DNA of 64,000 nt from BRH-c25 sp035627615. GTDB taxonomy: Bacteria > Bacillota > Clostridia > Lutisporales > Lutisporaceae. A program made the position numbers and the translations under genes. The DNA lies in the NCBI GenBank assembly GCA_035627615.1, contig DASPLL010000024.1:53517-117516 (forward strand), written 5' to 3'. Positions 8,473 to 17,185 of this stretch are shown here, piece after piece. Each line of letters starts with the position of its first letter. Position 1 is the stretch's first letter. Under the pieces are notes generated by a model. The model was not told the DNA's origin. It did not search any database and worked only from the letters and a program-made list of their open reading frames with translations.

Positions 8473-9211
8473 AATAATATACCTCTTCCAAATACAAACC
8501 GCATGCGGGAACAGTTATTCCTGCTCTGTCCCTATTTTTTGAAAGTATTATGTCTCTTATGCTCTCAGGATCTATTCTACCAATTCCCACATATAGTAGG
8601 GTACCTGTAATGATCCGGACCATATTGTACAAGAATCCGTTACCCTTATAGTTGAAACGGATCAGGTCCTTTTCTTTTTCAACAGAAAGCTCAAATATCG
8701 TCCGTACAGTATCAGCAATCTTGCTTCCGGTTGACATGAACCCTGAAAAATCATAGGTGCCTATAAATGCCTCCGCAGCTTTCTCAATCCTGTCTATATC
8801 TAATCTTTCACAATAGTTTATATGATATGCATAATTCCTCAGCAGTGCAGAAGGAAATTTGCTATTGATAATAAGGTAGCTGTACTTTTTCCCAACTGCA
8901 CTGTATCTTGCATGAAAATCCATGGGCACTTCTGCTGAATCTTTTATTACAATATCACGTGGAAGCAGACTGTTCAATGCATAAGCAAACTTTTCCTGGG
9001 GAATACTGCTGATTGCTGTAAAATTAGCGACCTGTCCCCTGGCATGGACGCCTGCATCTGTCCTTCCCGAACCGTTTATTCTGATATTTTCGCCGGTTAT
9101 GACCTTAAGTGCTTTTTCTATTTCAGCCTGAACCGAAGGCCCATTCTCCTGCACTTGCCAACCGCAGTAATTCGTCCCGTCGTATTCGATGATTAATTTG
9201 ATGTTTCTCAT
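8471..9211 (-). CDS. truA: tRNA pseudouridine(38-40) synthase TruA
   Basis: 246 residues from the ATG at 9211. Longer in-frame starts would translate the adjacent repeat element and lack a ribosome site, whereas AAGGTAGG precedes this ATG. The catalytic Asp is in GSGRTDAGVHARGQ (about 50-63), and IIEYDGTNYCGWQ opens the family fold. TruA modifies uridines 38-40 in the anticodon arm of many tRNAs. It follows ecfT, the common clostridial order ecfA1-ecfA2-ecfT-truA-rplM-rpsI. Confidence 0.95.
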   Translation of the reverse strand: MRNIKLIIEYDGTNYCGWQVQENGPSVQAEIEKALKVITGENIRINGSGRTDAGVHARGQVANFTAISSIPQEKFAYALNSLLPRDIVIKDSAEVPMDFHARYSAVGKKYSYLIINSKFPSALLRNYAYHINYCERLDIDRIEKAAEAFIGTYDFSGFMSTGSKIADTVRTIFELSVEKEKDLIRFNYKGNGFLYNMVRIITGTLLYVGIGRIDPESIRDIILSKNRDRAGITVPACGLYLEEVYY

Positions 9212-9230
9212 GGGTATTCCTACCTTGTCT

Positions 9231-9320
9231 GGGCGATAGGCAATGGGCAATAGGCAATAGGTCCAGCAAGGCTTCGAAGCCCTTCTCAAACCTATTGCCC
9301 ATAGCCCATTGCCCATTGCC
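9231..9320 (-). repeat. Composite intergenic repeat, copy 5 (best hairpin)
   Basis: Left arm: four tandem GGCAATAGG-type units. Core: perfect palindrome GGCTTCGAAGCC at 9270-9281. Right arm: CCTATTGCC / CCCATAGCC / CCCATTGCC units. The arms are complementary over about 30 bases. It fills the gap between ecfT and truA. Confidence 0.88.
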
Positions 9321-9346
9321 GAATTCTTCGCAGCCCCGCCTTGGGG

Positions 9347-10138
9347 TTATCTGCTCCATATTACCATAAAGCAGAATGCTGCTGTGATGAGGATTGCGCT
9401 GTAATCTCTGAATTCCAGCTTCAGCTGCTTCATTCTTGTCCTTTGCTCGCCGCCCCTGTAGCATCTTGCCTCCATTGCCAGAGCCAGTTCATCGGCTCGC
9501 CTGAAGGCACTGATGAATAATGGAACTAAAAGCGGTACCATTGCTTTTGCTCTGTTCATCAGATTTCCGGTTTCAAAATCCGCACCTCTTGCCATTTGCG
9601 CTTTCATGATCTTGTCTGTTTCCTCCAGAAGAGTTGGAATAAACCTCAATGCAATAGTCATCATCATGGCTAGCTCATGAGCAGGAACTCCGATCCTCTT
9701 AAGTGGATTCAGAAGCTTCTCTATTCCATCAGTCAGGGCTATAGGTGATGTTGTCAGTGTGAGAAGGGAGGCGCCTGTTATAAGAAAGATAAGCCTTAAT
9801 CCCATAAAACCTGCCTGATAAAGTCCTTCTCTGGTTATTTTCAGCCCCCATATGCTATAAAGCACTTCCCCCTGTGTCATGAAGGCGTTCAGTACCACAG
9901 TCAATATGATTATTGCAATCAGCGGCTTAAGACCTTTAAATATGAATTTCAGGGAGATATTTGAAAGTGCAAGTGTCAGACCCATGAATGCTACAATATA
10001 AAGGTACGAAAAATAATTCCCAACCAAAAATAATAGTGTTATAAAAGCAAAGGTTATAATAATTTTAATTCTGGGGTCAAGGTTGTGTACCGGTGTATCT
10101 CCGGGAATATACTGTCCAATGGTAATATCTTTAATCAT
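9347..10138 (-). CDS. ecfT: ECF transporter transmembrane subunit EcfT
   Basis: 263 residues with five or six membrane helices. EcfT is the scaffold that joins the two ATPases to exchangeable substrate-binding S-components that import vitamins and metals. A coupling-helix signature is present (AxARGAD-type: AQMARGADFETG, about 184-195), and a second motif AMEARCYRGG lies nearer the C-terminus. It follows ecfA2 by five bases. No S-component is in the window, so this is probably the shared group II module. Confidence 0.93.
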   Translation of the reverse strand: MIKDITIGQYIPGDTPVHNLDPRIKIIITFAFITLLFLVGNYFSYLYIVAFMGLTLALSNISLKFIFKGLKPLIAIIILTVVLNAFMTQGEVLYSIWGLKITREGLYQAGFMGLRLIFLITGASLLTLTTSPIALTDGIEKLLNPLKRIGVPAHELAMMMTIALRFIPTLLEETDKIMKAQMARGADFETGNLMNRAKAMVPLLVPLFISAFRRADELALAMEARCYRGGEQRTRMKQLKLEFRDYSAILITAAFCFMVIWSR

Positions 10139-10143
10139 GTTTA

Positions 10144-10992
10144 TTACCTCTTAAAGAGCTTCAACAGCTCATTTTTTGCTTCATCTATATTAATACAGTC
10201 AGATATTTCATAGCCTTTCTTTCTTAGCTCCCTTACAAGATAAGTAACCTGAGGGACACCCAGGCCAATTTTTTCAAGGGCTTCAGCTTCTCTGAAAATG
10301 TTTCTGGGAGTATCAAAAAATGCAATCTTTCCTTTGTTCATCACCAGTACCTTATCTACAAGGTTGGCTATATCCTCCATGCTGTGTGATACAAGCACCA
10401 CTGTGATTTTCTGCTTCTCATGCAGTGTTTTTATACCCCCCAGTATTTCATCTCTGCCCTTGGGATCCAAACCCGCAGCGGGTTCATCCAGTATCAGCAC
10501 TCCGGGCTCCATTGCCAGCACTCCGGCTATAGCTACTCTTCTTTTTTGACCACCACTGAGCTCAAAGGGCGACAAATTGCTTATTTTGTCAAAATCCAAG
10601 CCTACAAGGCCGATCGCCTCCCGGACTCTTTTGTCAACTTCATCTGCAGAAAGGCCCAGGTTCTGAGGGCCAAAGGCAACATCCTTAAATACAGTTTCTT
10701 CAAAAAGCTGATACTCCGGATATTGAAAGACCAAACCGACCTTCTGTCTGATTTTCTTCATCTGGACGTCCTTTGTATGGAGCTCCGCTCCATCGATAAA
10801 AATCTTTCCGCTACTGGGCTTCAAAAGTCCATTCAGATGTTGTATCAATGTTGACTTTCCTGAGCCTGTATGACCGATCAAACCGATGAATTCTCCATCC
10901 TGTATCTCAAAACTGATATCATCTATAGCTGCATGTTCAAATACTGAATCTTTCATGTATATATGGGTCAGGTTCTCTACTTTAACCGGCAT
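10144..10992 (-). CDS. ecfA2: ECF transporter ATPase EcfA2
   Basis: 282 residues. Walker A GHTGSGKST (about 39-47), the Q-loop in VFQYPEYQLF, signature LSGGQKRRVAIAG, Walker B VLILDEPAAGLD and the switch His in LVSHSM are all intact. It pairs with EcfA1 as a heterodimeric ATPase driving vitamin or metal uptake. Its start overlaps the end of ecfA1 by 16 bases, so the two are translationally coupled. Confidence 0.95.
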   Translation of the reverse strand: MPVKVENLTHIYMKDSVFEHAAIDDISFEIQDGEFIGLIGHTGSGKSTLIQHLNGLLKPSSGKIFIDGAELHTKDVQMKKIRQKVGLVFQYPEYQLFEETVFKDVAFGPQNLGLSADEVDKRVREAIGLVGLDFDKISNLSPFELSGGQKRRVAIAGVLAMEPGVLILDEPAAGLDPKGRDEILGGIKTLHEKQKITVVLVSHSMEDIANLVDKVLVMNKGKIAFFDTPRNIFREAEALEKIGLGVPQVTYLVRELRKKGYEISDCINIDEAKNELLKLFKR

Positions 10993-11816
10993 AGTTCCAC
11001 CACCATTTCTTCCACAGTCAGAATATCCGGAGGCAGCTTTACACCCTCCCTGCCCAACCTGTAGCTCAATTCTGTGACCTGAGGAACATCAAGCCCTGCA
11101 TTCTTTACCGTTTCCACTTCCCTGAATATTTCCTTGGGCTTTCCCTCCATTATGACTTTGCCGCTTTTCATGACGATTATACGGTCAGCCTTTATAGCTT
11201 CATCCATGTAGTGGGTAATGAGTACTATGGTTATTCCCTCTTCCTTGTTAAGCCTTATTATAGTGTCAAGCACTTCCTTTCTGCCTGACGGATCAAGGAG
11301 TGCAGTAGGTTCATCAAGAATTATACATTCCGGCTTCATAGCAATTATACCGGCTATAGCAACTCTCTGCTTTTGGCCTCCGGAAAGCAAATGCGGACTG
11401 TGAGTGGCATATTCGGTCATCTCCACTGTCTTGATGGCTTCATCCACCCTTTTTCTTATCAGAGAAGGTTCAATCCCCAGATTCTCAGGACCAAAAGCCA
11501 CATCCTCTTCAACTATAGTTGCAACTATCTGATTATCAGGGTTTTGAAAAACCATCCCTGCAGTCTGCCTTATATTCCATAAGAACTTTTCTTCCCTGGT
11601 ATCCATTCCCTTTACATATACAGTACCACCGCTGGGCAGCAACAGGGCGTTAAAGTGCTTGGCAAGTGTCGACTTCCCTGATCCGTTATGACCAAGTACA
11701 GCTACAAACTCGCCTTTTTCTATACTGATATTTATATCATCCAAAGCCATATTTGTACCGCCGCTGTGTGTACCATATTCAAATTTGACGTTTTCTGCGT
11801 TTATCATATTTGCCAT
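10977..11816 (-). CDS. ecfA1: ECF transporter ATPase EcfA1
   Basis: 279 residues. Walker A GHNGSGKST, Q-loop VFQNPDNQIV, signature LSGGQKQRVAIAG, Walker B CIILDEPTALLD and switch His in LITHYMDE are intact. It is the first gene of the ecfA1-ecfA2-ecfT-truA unit, starting 220 bases after rplQ. GAAGGAA precedes the ATG. A composite repeat rather than a clear terminator separates it from rplQ. Confidence 0.95.
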   Translation of the reverse strand: MANMINAENVKFEYGTHSGGTNMALDDINISIEKGEFVAVLGHNGSGKSTLAKHFNALLLPSGGTVYVKGMDTREEKFLWNIRQTAGMVFQNPDNQIVATIVEEDVAFGPENLGIEPSLIRKRVDEAIKTVEMTEYATHSPHLLSGGQKQRVAIAGIIAMKPECIILDEPTALLDPSGRKEVLDTIIRLNKEEGITIVLITHYMDEAIKADRIIVMKSGKVIMEGKPKEIFREVETVKNAGLDVPQVTELSYRLGREGVKLPPDILTVEEMVVELCRLK

Positions 11817-11860
11817 AATTTAATTCCTTCTTTTTACTCTTGACTGAGCTTATGGATTAT

Positions 11861-11974
11861 GGCAATAGGCAATGGGCAATAGGCAATAGGTTTAAGCAAT
11901 GCTTCGAAGCCTTGCCTGAATCCTCGTGCCTCGTGCCTCGTACCTCGTGCCCGGCGTTTTGCACGCAAAACGCC
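11861..11974 (-). repeat. Composite intergenic repeat, copy 6 (mixed arms)
   Basis: GGCAATAGG-type units (11861-11890) lead to the core GCTTCGAAGCC (11901-11911). Here the right arm is of the CCTCGTGCC type rather than CCTATTGCC, so the arms are not complementary. It ends with a perfect 22-base palindrome, GGCGTTTTGC-AC-GCAAAACGCC as written in halves (11953-11974). Confidence 0.8.
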
Positions 11975-12036
11975 CCATAGCAAAATGGGACTAAGCAATC
12001 ACTTAATCCCTGATAGTTCAATATGATTTATGCTTT

Positions 12037-12378
12037 CTATACGAGTTCCAATACAACTACTTCTGCTGCATCGCCGCGTCTAGGAGCAACCTTTGCTATT
12101 CTTGTATAGCCACCGTTTCTCTCCTTGTACTTTGGCGCTATTTCATCAAATAGTTTTTTAACTACATCTTCTTTTGTTATATATTCTAAGGCCTGACGTT
12201 TTGCATGCAGGTCGCCGCGTTTGCCGAGAGTTATCATCTTTTCGGCAATGCTCTGGGTTTCTTTCGCCCTTGTCTCAGTAGTCATCATTTTTCCATGCTC
12301 GAGAAAAGAAGTAACTAAATTCCTGAGCATAGCTTTTCTCTGATCAGTAGGACGTCCCAGCTTTCTATATCCAGCCAT
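12037..12378 (-). CDS. rplQ: 50S ribosomal protein L17
   Basis: 113 residues, the short bacterial form, opening with MAGYRKLGRPTDQRKAMLRNL. L17 sits near the peptide-exit side of the 50S subunit. It is the last gene of the alpha operon, 41 bases after rpoA, with the ribosome site AGGAGGT upstream. No convincing terminator was seen before the repeat at 11974. Confidence 0.97.
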   Translation of the reverse strand: MAGYRKLGRPTDQRKAMLRNLVTSFLEHGKMMTTETRAKETQSIAEKMITLGKRGDLHAKRQALEYITKEDVVKKLFDEIAPKYKERNGGYTRIAKVAPRRGDAAEVVVLELV

Positions 12379-12419
12379 TGCAATACCTCCTTTTGTTCAA
12401 TATGTGCATTGTTGAAAGT

Positions 12420-13367
12420 TTATTCCTCACTCATCTTTAAGCCCAAACCAAGGGCTTCAAGCTTCTGCTGCACTTCCTCCAGGGATTTCTTCCCCAGATT
12501 CCTTACCTTCATCATGTCTTCCTCAGTCCTCTGAGTAAGCTCTTCAACAGTATTTATACCGGCTCTCTTCAGGCAGTTGAAGGATCTGACCGAAAGATCC
12601 AGTTCTTCAATAGTCATTTCAAGAACCTTTTCCTTCTTGTCCTCTTCCTTTTCTACCATTATTTCAACATTACCAACATGCTCAGTCAAGGTTATGAATA
12701 ACTTCAAATGCTCGCTGAGTATCTTGGCACCGAAGCTTATTGCCTCGTCCGGCTTTATTGTCCCATTTGTCCACACTTCAAGTATCAGCTTGTCAAAATC
12801 TGTTACCTGACCTACTCTCGTATTCTCAATCAGGTAATTGACCTTTCTTACCGGTGTGAAAATTGAATCTATCGGAATCAGTCCTATTGGCTGTCCCGGC
12901 TGTTTATTTTTCTCTGATGTCTGATAACCTCTACCCTTTTCTACAGTCATTTCCATGTAGAATCTATGACCTTCATCCAGCGTGGCTATATGAAGCTCGG
13001 GGTTTATGATTTCTATATCAGCATCACAGATGATATCGGAAGCTAATATCTCTCTTTCACCCTGGACGTCTATCTTGATTATCTTGGTATTATCCCCATG
13101 CATTTTAAGCGCAAGGTTTTTGATATTCAATATTATTTCAGTCACATCTTCTGCTACGCCAGGAATAGTGGAAAACTCATGGAGCACACTGTCTATTTTG
13201 ATAGAAGTAACAGCACAACCCGGAAGAGAAGAAAGCAGTATCCTTCTCAAGGAATTGCCAAGTGTAGTGCCATAACCTCTTTCCAGAGGCTCCACAACAA
13301 ACTTACCAAAAGTATAATCATCCGACATCTCAATGCATTCTATTTTGGGCTTTTCTATTTCGATCAT
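12420..13367 (-). CDS. rpoA: DNA-directed RNA polymerase alpha subunit
   Basis: 315 residues. The N-terminal domain (about 1-230) dimerises and nucleates polymerase assembly (GYGTTLGNSLRRILLSS). The C-terminal domain (about 245-310) contacts UP elements and activators (LDLSVRSFNCLKRAGI, VRNLGKKSLEEV). Alpha operon order rpsM-rpsK-rpsD-rpoA-rplQ is conserved. Confidence 0.98.
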   Translation of the reverse strand: MIEIEKPKIECIEMSDDYTFGKFVVEPLERGYGTTLGNSLRRILLSSLPGCAVTSIKIDSVLHEFSTIPGVAEDVTEIILNIKNLALKMHGDNTKIIKIDVQGEREILASDIICDADIEIINPELHIATLDEGHRFYMEMTVEKGRGYQTSEKNKQPGQPIGLIPIDSIFTPVRKVNYLIENTRVGQVTDFDKLILEVWTNGTIKPDEAISFGAKILSEHLKLFITLTEHVGNVEIMVEKEEDKKEKVLEMTIEELDLSVRSFNCLKRAGINTVEELTQRTEEDMMKVRNLGKKSLEEVQQKLEALGLGLKMSEE

Positions 13368-13478
13368 CCGACAAAACCCTCCTTTTATCTATAGCATTCA
13401 AAACATTCTGAGGGTAACTGATTCATTCAATTTATCAAAAAATCTGCATTTTTTATTGCTTATGCTGCACTTAATATC

Positions 13479-14105
13479 TTATCTTGAATACAACTCGACG
13501 ATGAGATGCTCTTCTATTGGAAGGTCTATATCTTCTCTAACTGGAAGAGCAACTATTCTGGCTTCCATCATTTCTGCATTTATTGACAACCATTGTGGTG
13601 CTGTCTTGCTTGCGGAATTTTCTGCAAGCCCCTTGAACTTTTCTGTGCTCTTGCTGCTCGGCTTTACAGCGATAAGATCGTTAAGACCTGCCTGATAGGA
13701 TGGTATATCTACCTTCTTACCATTCACTGTGAAATGGCCATGTCTTACAAGCTGTCTTGATTCAGCTCTTGATTCACCAAAGCCCATTCTATATACTACA
13801 TTGTCAAGTCTGAGTTCAAGAAGTCTTAAAAGGTTTTCACCTGTTACGCCCTTCTGTCTTTCAGCTTCTGCAAAGTAGTCTCTGAATTGCTTTTCAAGTA
13901 TTCCGTATATTCTTCTGACTTTTTGCTTTTCTCTGAGCTGTATGCCATATCCGGACATTTTCTTTCTGCTCTGACCATGCTGACCGGGAGCATATGCTCT
14001 TCTGGTAATAGCACATTTATCTGTATAACAGCGGTCGCCCTTTAAATAAAGCTTGGCTCCTTCTCTTCTACAAAGCCTGCACTTAGCGTCTGTATATCTT
14101 GCCAT
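13479..14105 (-). CDS. rpsD: 30S ribosomal protein S4
   Basis: 208 residues. An N-terminal zinc ribbon is present (C9, C12, C26 and C31: AKCRLCRREG and CYTDKC), so this is the zinc-binding C+ form. The S4 RNA-binding domain follows (LRLDNVVYRMGFG). S4 starts 30S assembly by binding the 5' domain of 16S rRNA. In this organism rpsD is in the alpha operon, whereas in Bacillus it stands alone. Confidence 0.97.
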   Translation of the reverse strand: MARYTDAKCRLCRREGAKLYLKGDRCYTDKCAITRRAYAPGQHGQSRKKMSGYGIQLREKQKVRRIYGILEKQFRDYFAEAERQKGVTGENLLRLLELRLDNVVYRMGFGESRAESRQLVRHGHFTVNGKKVDIPSYQAGLNDLIAVKPSSKSTEKFKGLAENSASKTAPQWLSINAEMMEARIVALPVREDIDLPIEEHLIVELYSR

Positions 14106-14129
14106 CTATCTATCACACCTCCTCATAAA

Positions 14130-14528
14130 CTAAACTCTTCTGCGCTTCGGCGGTCTACAGCCGTTGTGAGGTATCGGAGTAACATCTTTTATTAGGCTGA
14201 CTTCGAGTCCTGCAGCCTGAAGTGATCTTATCGCTGCTTCTCTGCCTGCACCAGGTCCTTTAACAAATACCTCTATTGTCTTTAGACCATGTTCCATTGC
14301 ACCTTTTGCAGCAACTTCAGCTGCCATCTGCGCAGCAAAGGGTGTGCTCTTCTTTGATCCTCTAAAGCCAAGTGATCCGGCGCTGGACCAAGACAGTGCA
14401 TTTCCTACGCTGTCTGTCAAGGTAACTATGGTATTGTTAAAAGTGGACTGTATATGTGCAGCTCCTCTTTCAACATTTTTTCTTTCTCTTCTTTTTCTGG
14501 TTTTCTTAGCCTTTGGCTTTGCTACCAT
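14130..14528 (-). CDS. rpsK: 30S ribosomal protein S11
   Basis: 132 residues. The conserved GPGAGREAAIRSLQ and the C-terminal IPHNGCRPPKRRRV are present. S11 lines the 30S platform near the mRNA exit. It lies 24 bases before rpsD, with GGAGG before the ATG. Confidence 0.98.
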   Translation of the reverse strand: MVAKPKAKKTRKRRERKNVERGAAHIQSTFNNTIVTLTDSVGNALSWSSAGSLGFRGSKKSTPFAAQMAAEVAAKGAMEHGLKTIEVFVKGPGAGREAAIRSLQAAGLEVSLIKDVTPIPHNGCRPPKRRRV

Positions 14529-14547
14529 TAAAGCAAACCTCCTTTAA

Positions 14548-14916
14548 CTACTTTCTTCTTACACCAACAGTTTTCTTTGGACCCTTCCTCGTCCTTGCGT
14601 TTGTCTTTGTTCTCTGTCCTCTGACCGGAAGTCCTCTTCTGTGACGTAATCCTCTGTAGCATCCTATTTCCATTAGTCTTTTTATATTTAAAGCTACATC
14701 TCTTTTCAGGTCGCCTTCAACCTTATAGTCTCTATCTATTATACTCTTTAATCTGCCTACTTCAGCTTCAGTCAGATCCTTTACCCTTGTATCGGGGTTT
14801 ACGCCTGCTTCTGCCAGAATCTTGTTAGATGTTGCTCTTCCAATACCGAAGATGTATGTGAGACCAATTTCAACTCTCTTATCTCTCGGTAAGTCAACAC
14901 CGGATATTCTCGCCAT
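14548..14916 (-). CDS. rpsM: 30S ribosomal protein S13
   Basis: 122 residues from the ATG at 14916; an upstream in-frame GTG would overlap the AGGAGGT ribosome site. MARISGVDLPRDKRVEIGLTY is the family N-terminus, split here as MARISGVDLP and RDKRVEIGLT. The basic tail (RTRKGPKKTVGVRRK) contacts tRNAs. S13 bridges to the large subunit at the head of the 30S. Confidence 0.97.
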   Translation of the reverse strand: MARISGVDLPRDKRVEIGLTYIFGIGRATSNKILAEAGVNPDTRVKDLTEAEVGRLKSIIDRDYKVEGDLKRDVALNIKRLMEIGCYRGLRHRRGLPVRGQRTKTNARTRKGPKKTVGVRRK

Positions 14917-15015
14917 TAGTACTTGCACCTCCTAATTGGTTATTAGTTTATACTAAAATCAACCGGGAACACCCATCCTTGCTTGAACGGGTCAGCCGCG
15001 CTCCCAAAATTGGTT

Positions 15016-15129
15016 TTAACCCTGTTTTTGTTTGTGTTTAGGATTTTCACAGATAACCATAACTTTACCTTTTCTTCTGATTATCTTGCATTTTTCACAT
15101 ATAGGCTTTACTGATGGTCTAACTTTCAT
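15016..15129 (-). CDS. rpmJ: 50S ribosomal protein L36
   Basis: 37 residues, read directly from the sequence. It opens MKVRPSVKPICEKCK and ends NPKHKQKQG. The zinc ligands C11, C14, C27 and H32 are present, so this is the zinc-binding form. It lies 17 bases after infA, in the usual infA-rpmJ-rpsM order. Confidence 0.97.
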   Translation of the reverse strand: MKVRPSVKPICEKCKIIRRKGKVMVICENPKHKQKQG

Positions 15130-15146
15130 CTTAAACCCTCCCTGTA

Positions 15147-15365
15147 TCATTTACCTCGCCATGTGATCCTGCCTCTTGTAAGATCATAAGGCGACAGCTC
15201 AATTGTTACTTTATCTCCAGGTAAAATCTTAATGAAATTCATCCTGAGTTTACCGGATATATGCGCTAAAATTTTATGACCGTTTTCAAGTTCTACCTGA
15301 AACATTGCGTTCGGTAAAGCTTCAACGACTTTTCCTTCTACTTCTATTACGTCCTGCTTTGACAT
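15147..15365 (-). CDS. infA: Translation initiation factor IF-1
   Basis: 72 residues from the ATG at 15365 (MSKQDVIEVEG), the exact family length; AGGAGG lies 12 bases upstream. A longer in-frame start at 15401 would overlap the KOW gene. IF-1 is a single OB-fold that blocks the 30S A site during initiation. Confidence 0.97.
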   Translation of the reverse strand: MSKQDVIEVEGKVVEALPNAMFQVELENGHKILAHISGKLRMNFIKILPGDKVTIELSPYDLTRGRITWRGK

Positions 15366-15393
15366 AAGGTAATCAGACCTCCTGTTCCCGATA

Positions 15394-15657
15394 TCAATCA
15401 ATAGATTTTAACAGTTTCCTGATCTCGCTGTTACTAAGCTTCTCTAAAGATACCAATTTGTCTTTTATCGCCTCGGCAACATGATTCAGCTTTTTCAGAT
15501 GCTTCACTTTCTTCTTCTTGGGTTTTTCAAGCTTTCTAATGCCCCCATCAGAAATATAGACATACTGATCATCAATTATACATAAAACAACGAATTTACG
15601 GTCTTTATCCCGTCCGGCAGCTGATATCACTACCTGCCCTATACTTAAATCCTGCAT
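15394..15657 (-). CDS. KOW-domain RNA-binding protein (L14e-like)
   Basis: 87 residues. The first 40 form a KOW-like beta barrel (IGQVVISAAGRDKDRKFVVL), followed by a basic stretch KPKKKKVKHLKK and a short helical tail. Many Clostridia and Bacilli have this protein between map and infA, resembling archaeal/eukaryotic L14e, and it is presumed to bind rRNA. Its role has not been established by anything visible here. Confidence 0.85.
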   Translation of the reverse strand: MQDLSIGQVVISAAGRDKDRKFVVLCIIDDQYVYISDGGIRKLEKPKKKKVKHLKKLNHVAEAIKDKLVSLEKLSNSEIRKLLKSID

Positions 15658-15677
15658 ATATTCACCTTTTCGATGAC

Positions 15678-16424
15678 CTACAAAAGCGTCAATATCTCAG
15701 GCTTGCCATTGGTAATAACAATTGTGTTCTCATAATGTGCCGATGGTTTTCCATCAGCCGTTACAACTGTCCAACCGTCTTTTTGCACCTTGACTTCATA
15801 TTTGCCCATGTTCACCATGGGTTCAATCGCAAGTGCCATACCAGCCACAAGTCGAGGTCCTTTGTTTGGCGGTCCGTAATTGGGTATCTGTGGTTCTTCA
15901 TGCATGGCTCTTCCTATTCCATGACCTACGAAGTCCCGGACTATGGAAAATCCATTTGACTCCACGTGCTTTTGTATAGCGTTGGAGATATCCGACAGCC
16001 GGTTGCCTGCGAGTGCCTGCTCGATTCCTGCGAAGAAGCTTTCTTCGGTCACCCTTATAAGCTTTTTCCTTTCATCATCCACATGCCCTATCCCGTAGGA
16101 TCTGGCTGCGTCCCCGTAGTAACCTTCATATACAGCTCCAATATCAATACCTATGATGTCGCCATCCTTTAACACTATAGAACCCGGTATGCCGTGTACA
16201 ACCTGTTCATTTATTGATGAACATATGCTGGCAGGAAATCCATTATAACCCTTAAATGCGGGGATCCCTCCGCTCTTTCTTATATGTGCTTCTGCAATCG
16301 TATCGAGTTCCAATGTAGTAATGCCAGGCCTAACTACCTCTTTTAACAGTTCATGGGTCTGGGCTACTATTCTGCCTGCGATTCGCATCAGTTCAATTTC
16401 CCTTGGTGACTTAATACTTATCAT
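15678..16424 (-). CDS. map: Methionine aminopeptidase, type I
   Basis: 248 residues. The five metal ligands of the pita-bread fold are in place: D (IIGIDIGAV), D (YYGDAARSY), H (FVGHGIGRAMHEEP), E (ALAIEPMVN) and E (HYENTIVIT). It removes the initiator methionine from nascent proteins. The stop codon overlaps the start of map by four bases from adk (ATGA arrangement), implying translational coupling. Confidence 0.97.
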   Translation of the reverse strand: MISIKSPREIELMRIAGRIVAQTHELLKEVVRPGITTLELDTIAEAHIRKSGGIPAFKGYNGFPASICSSINEQVVHGIPGSIVLKDGDIIGIDIGAVYEGYYGDAARSYGIGHVDDERKKLIRVTEESFFAGIEQALAGNRLSDISNAIQKHVESNGFSIVRDFVGHGIGRAMHEEPQIPNYGPPNKGPRLVAGMALAIEPMVNMGKYEVKVQKDGWTVVTADGKPSAHYENTIVITNGKPEILTLL

Positions 16425-17071
16425 TCGAATCTCTCCAATGCATTAATTATATCCTCAAATACTATATCGGCAGGCTTATCACCATCTACAGTCACCAGAA
16501 CACCCTTTTTCTTGTAATACTCTATAAGAGGAAACGTCTGGTTCTTATATACATTCAAACGGTTTGCGACTGTCTCTAACTTGTCGTCTTCCCTTGTATA
16601 AAGCTTTCCTCCGCACTTGTCACAAATTTCATCCAATACAGGCCTGTAAAAGCATAAGTTATAACTCTCGCCACATTTACTGCAGACTCTCCTGTTGGTC
16701 ATTCTATCAATAATCGATCTGTCAGATACCTCCAGGTTCACAACTGCACTTAATTTCTTTGACATTACTTCAAGTTCTTTGTCTAAAGCCTCCGCCTGGA
16801 CTAAAGTCCTTGGAAACCCATCCAGCAGGAATCCTTCTTTGCAATCATCCTCAAGAAATCTATTTTCTACTATTTTGAGAGTCAAATCATCGGGAACCAA
16901 TAGGCCCTTTTCAATGTATTTTTTAGCTTCTACACCTATTGGAGTATTTCTACTAATGTTGTCTCTGAATATGTCTCCGGTGGATATGTGCGGTATACCA
17001 AACTTACTTTCTATCCGGCTCGCCTGAGTACCCTTGCCGGATCCTGGCGAACCCAACAACACTATCCTCAT
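16421..17071 (-). CDS. adk: Adenylate kinase
   Basis: 216 residues from the ATG at 17071 (MRIVLLGSPGSGKGTQ), which has GGAGAGAGA directly upstream; an in-frame TTG at 17083 is inside that site. The P-loop is at 7-15. The LID domain carries CSKCGESYN...CDKC, the four-cysteine zinc site typical of Gram-positive enzymes. It converts ATP and AMP to two ADP. It sits between secY and map as in most Firmicutes. Confidence 0.97.
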   Translation of the reverse strand: MRIVLLGSPGSGKGTQASRIESKFGIPHISTGDIFRDNISRNTPIGVEAKKYIEKGLLVPDDLTLKIVENRFLEDDCKEGFLLDGFPRTLVQAEALDKELEVMSKKLSAVVNLEVSDRSIIDRMTNRRVCSKCGESYNLCFYRPVLDEICDKCGGKLYTREDDKLETVANRLNVYKNQTFPLIEYYKKKGVLVTVDGDKPADIVFEDIINALERFE

Positions 17072-17088
17072 TTCTCTCTCCAATCCGG

Positions 17089-17135
17089 CGTTTTGCGGAA
17101 TTGCTCTTTATAATCTGTTCAGGTTCCGCAAAACG
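17089..17135. repeat. 12-bp perfect inverted repeat between secY and adk
   Basis: CGTTTTGCGGAA (17089-17100) and TTCCGCAAAACG (17124-17135) enclose 23 bases in the 114-base secY-adk gap. The CGTTTTGC/GCAAAACG ends match the palindrome at 11953-11974, suggesting a second small repeat family. Confidence 0.7.
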
Positions 17136-17185
17136 TTTCCTTACTTAATTGATTCCGCACAGCAGTGCGTTCAATATGCAATTTT

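Noticed and set aside
9123..9464. Open frame overlapping ecfT end, repeat and truA start
   Set aside because: It runs through the hairpin repeat in another frame, has no ribosome site and no recognisable family; truA and ecfT explain the region.
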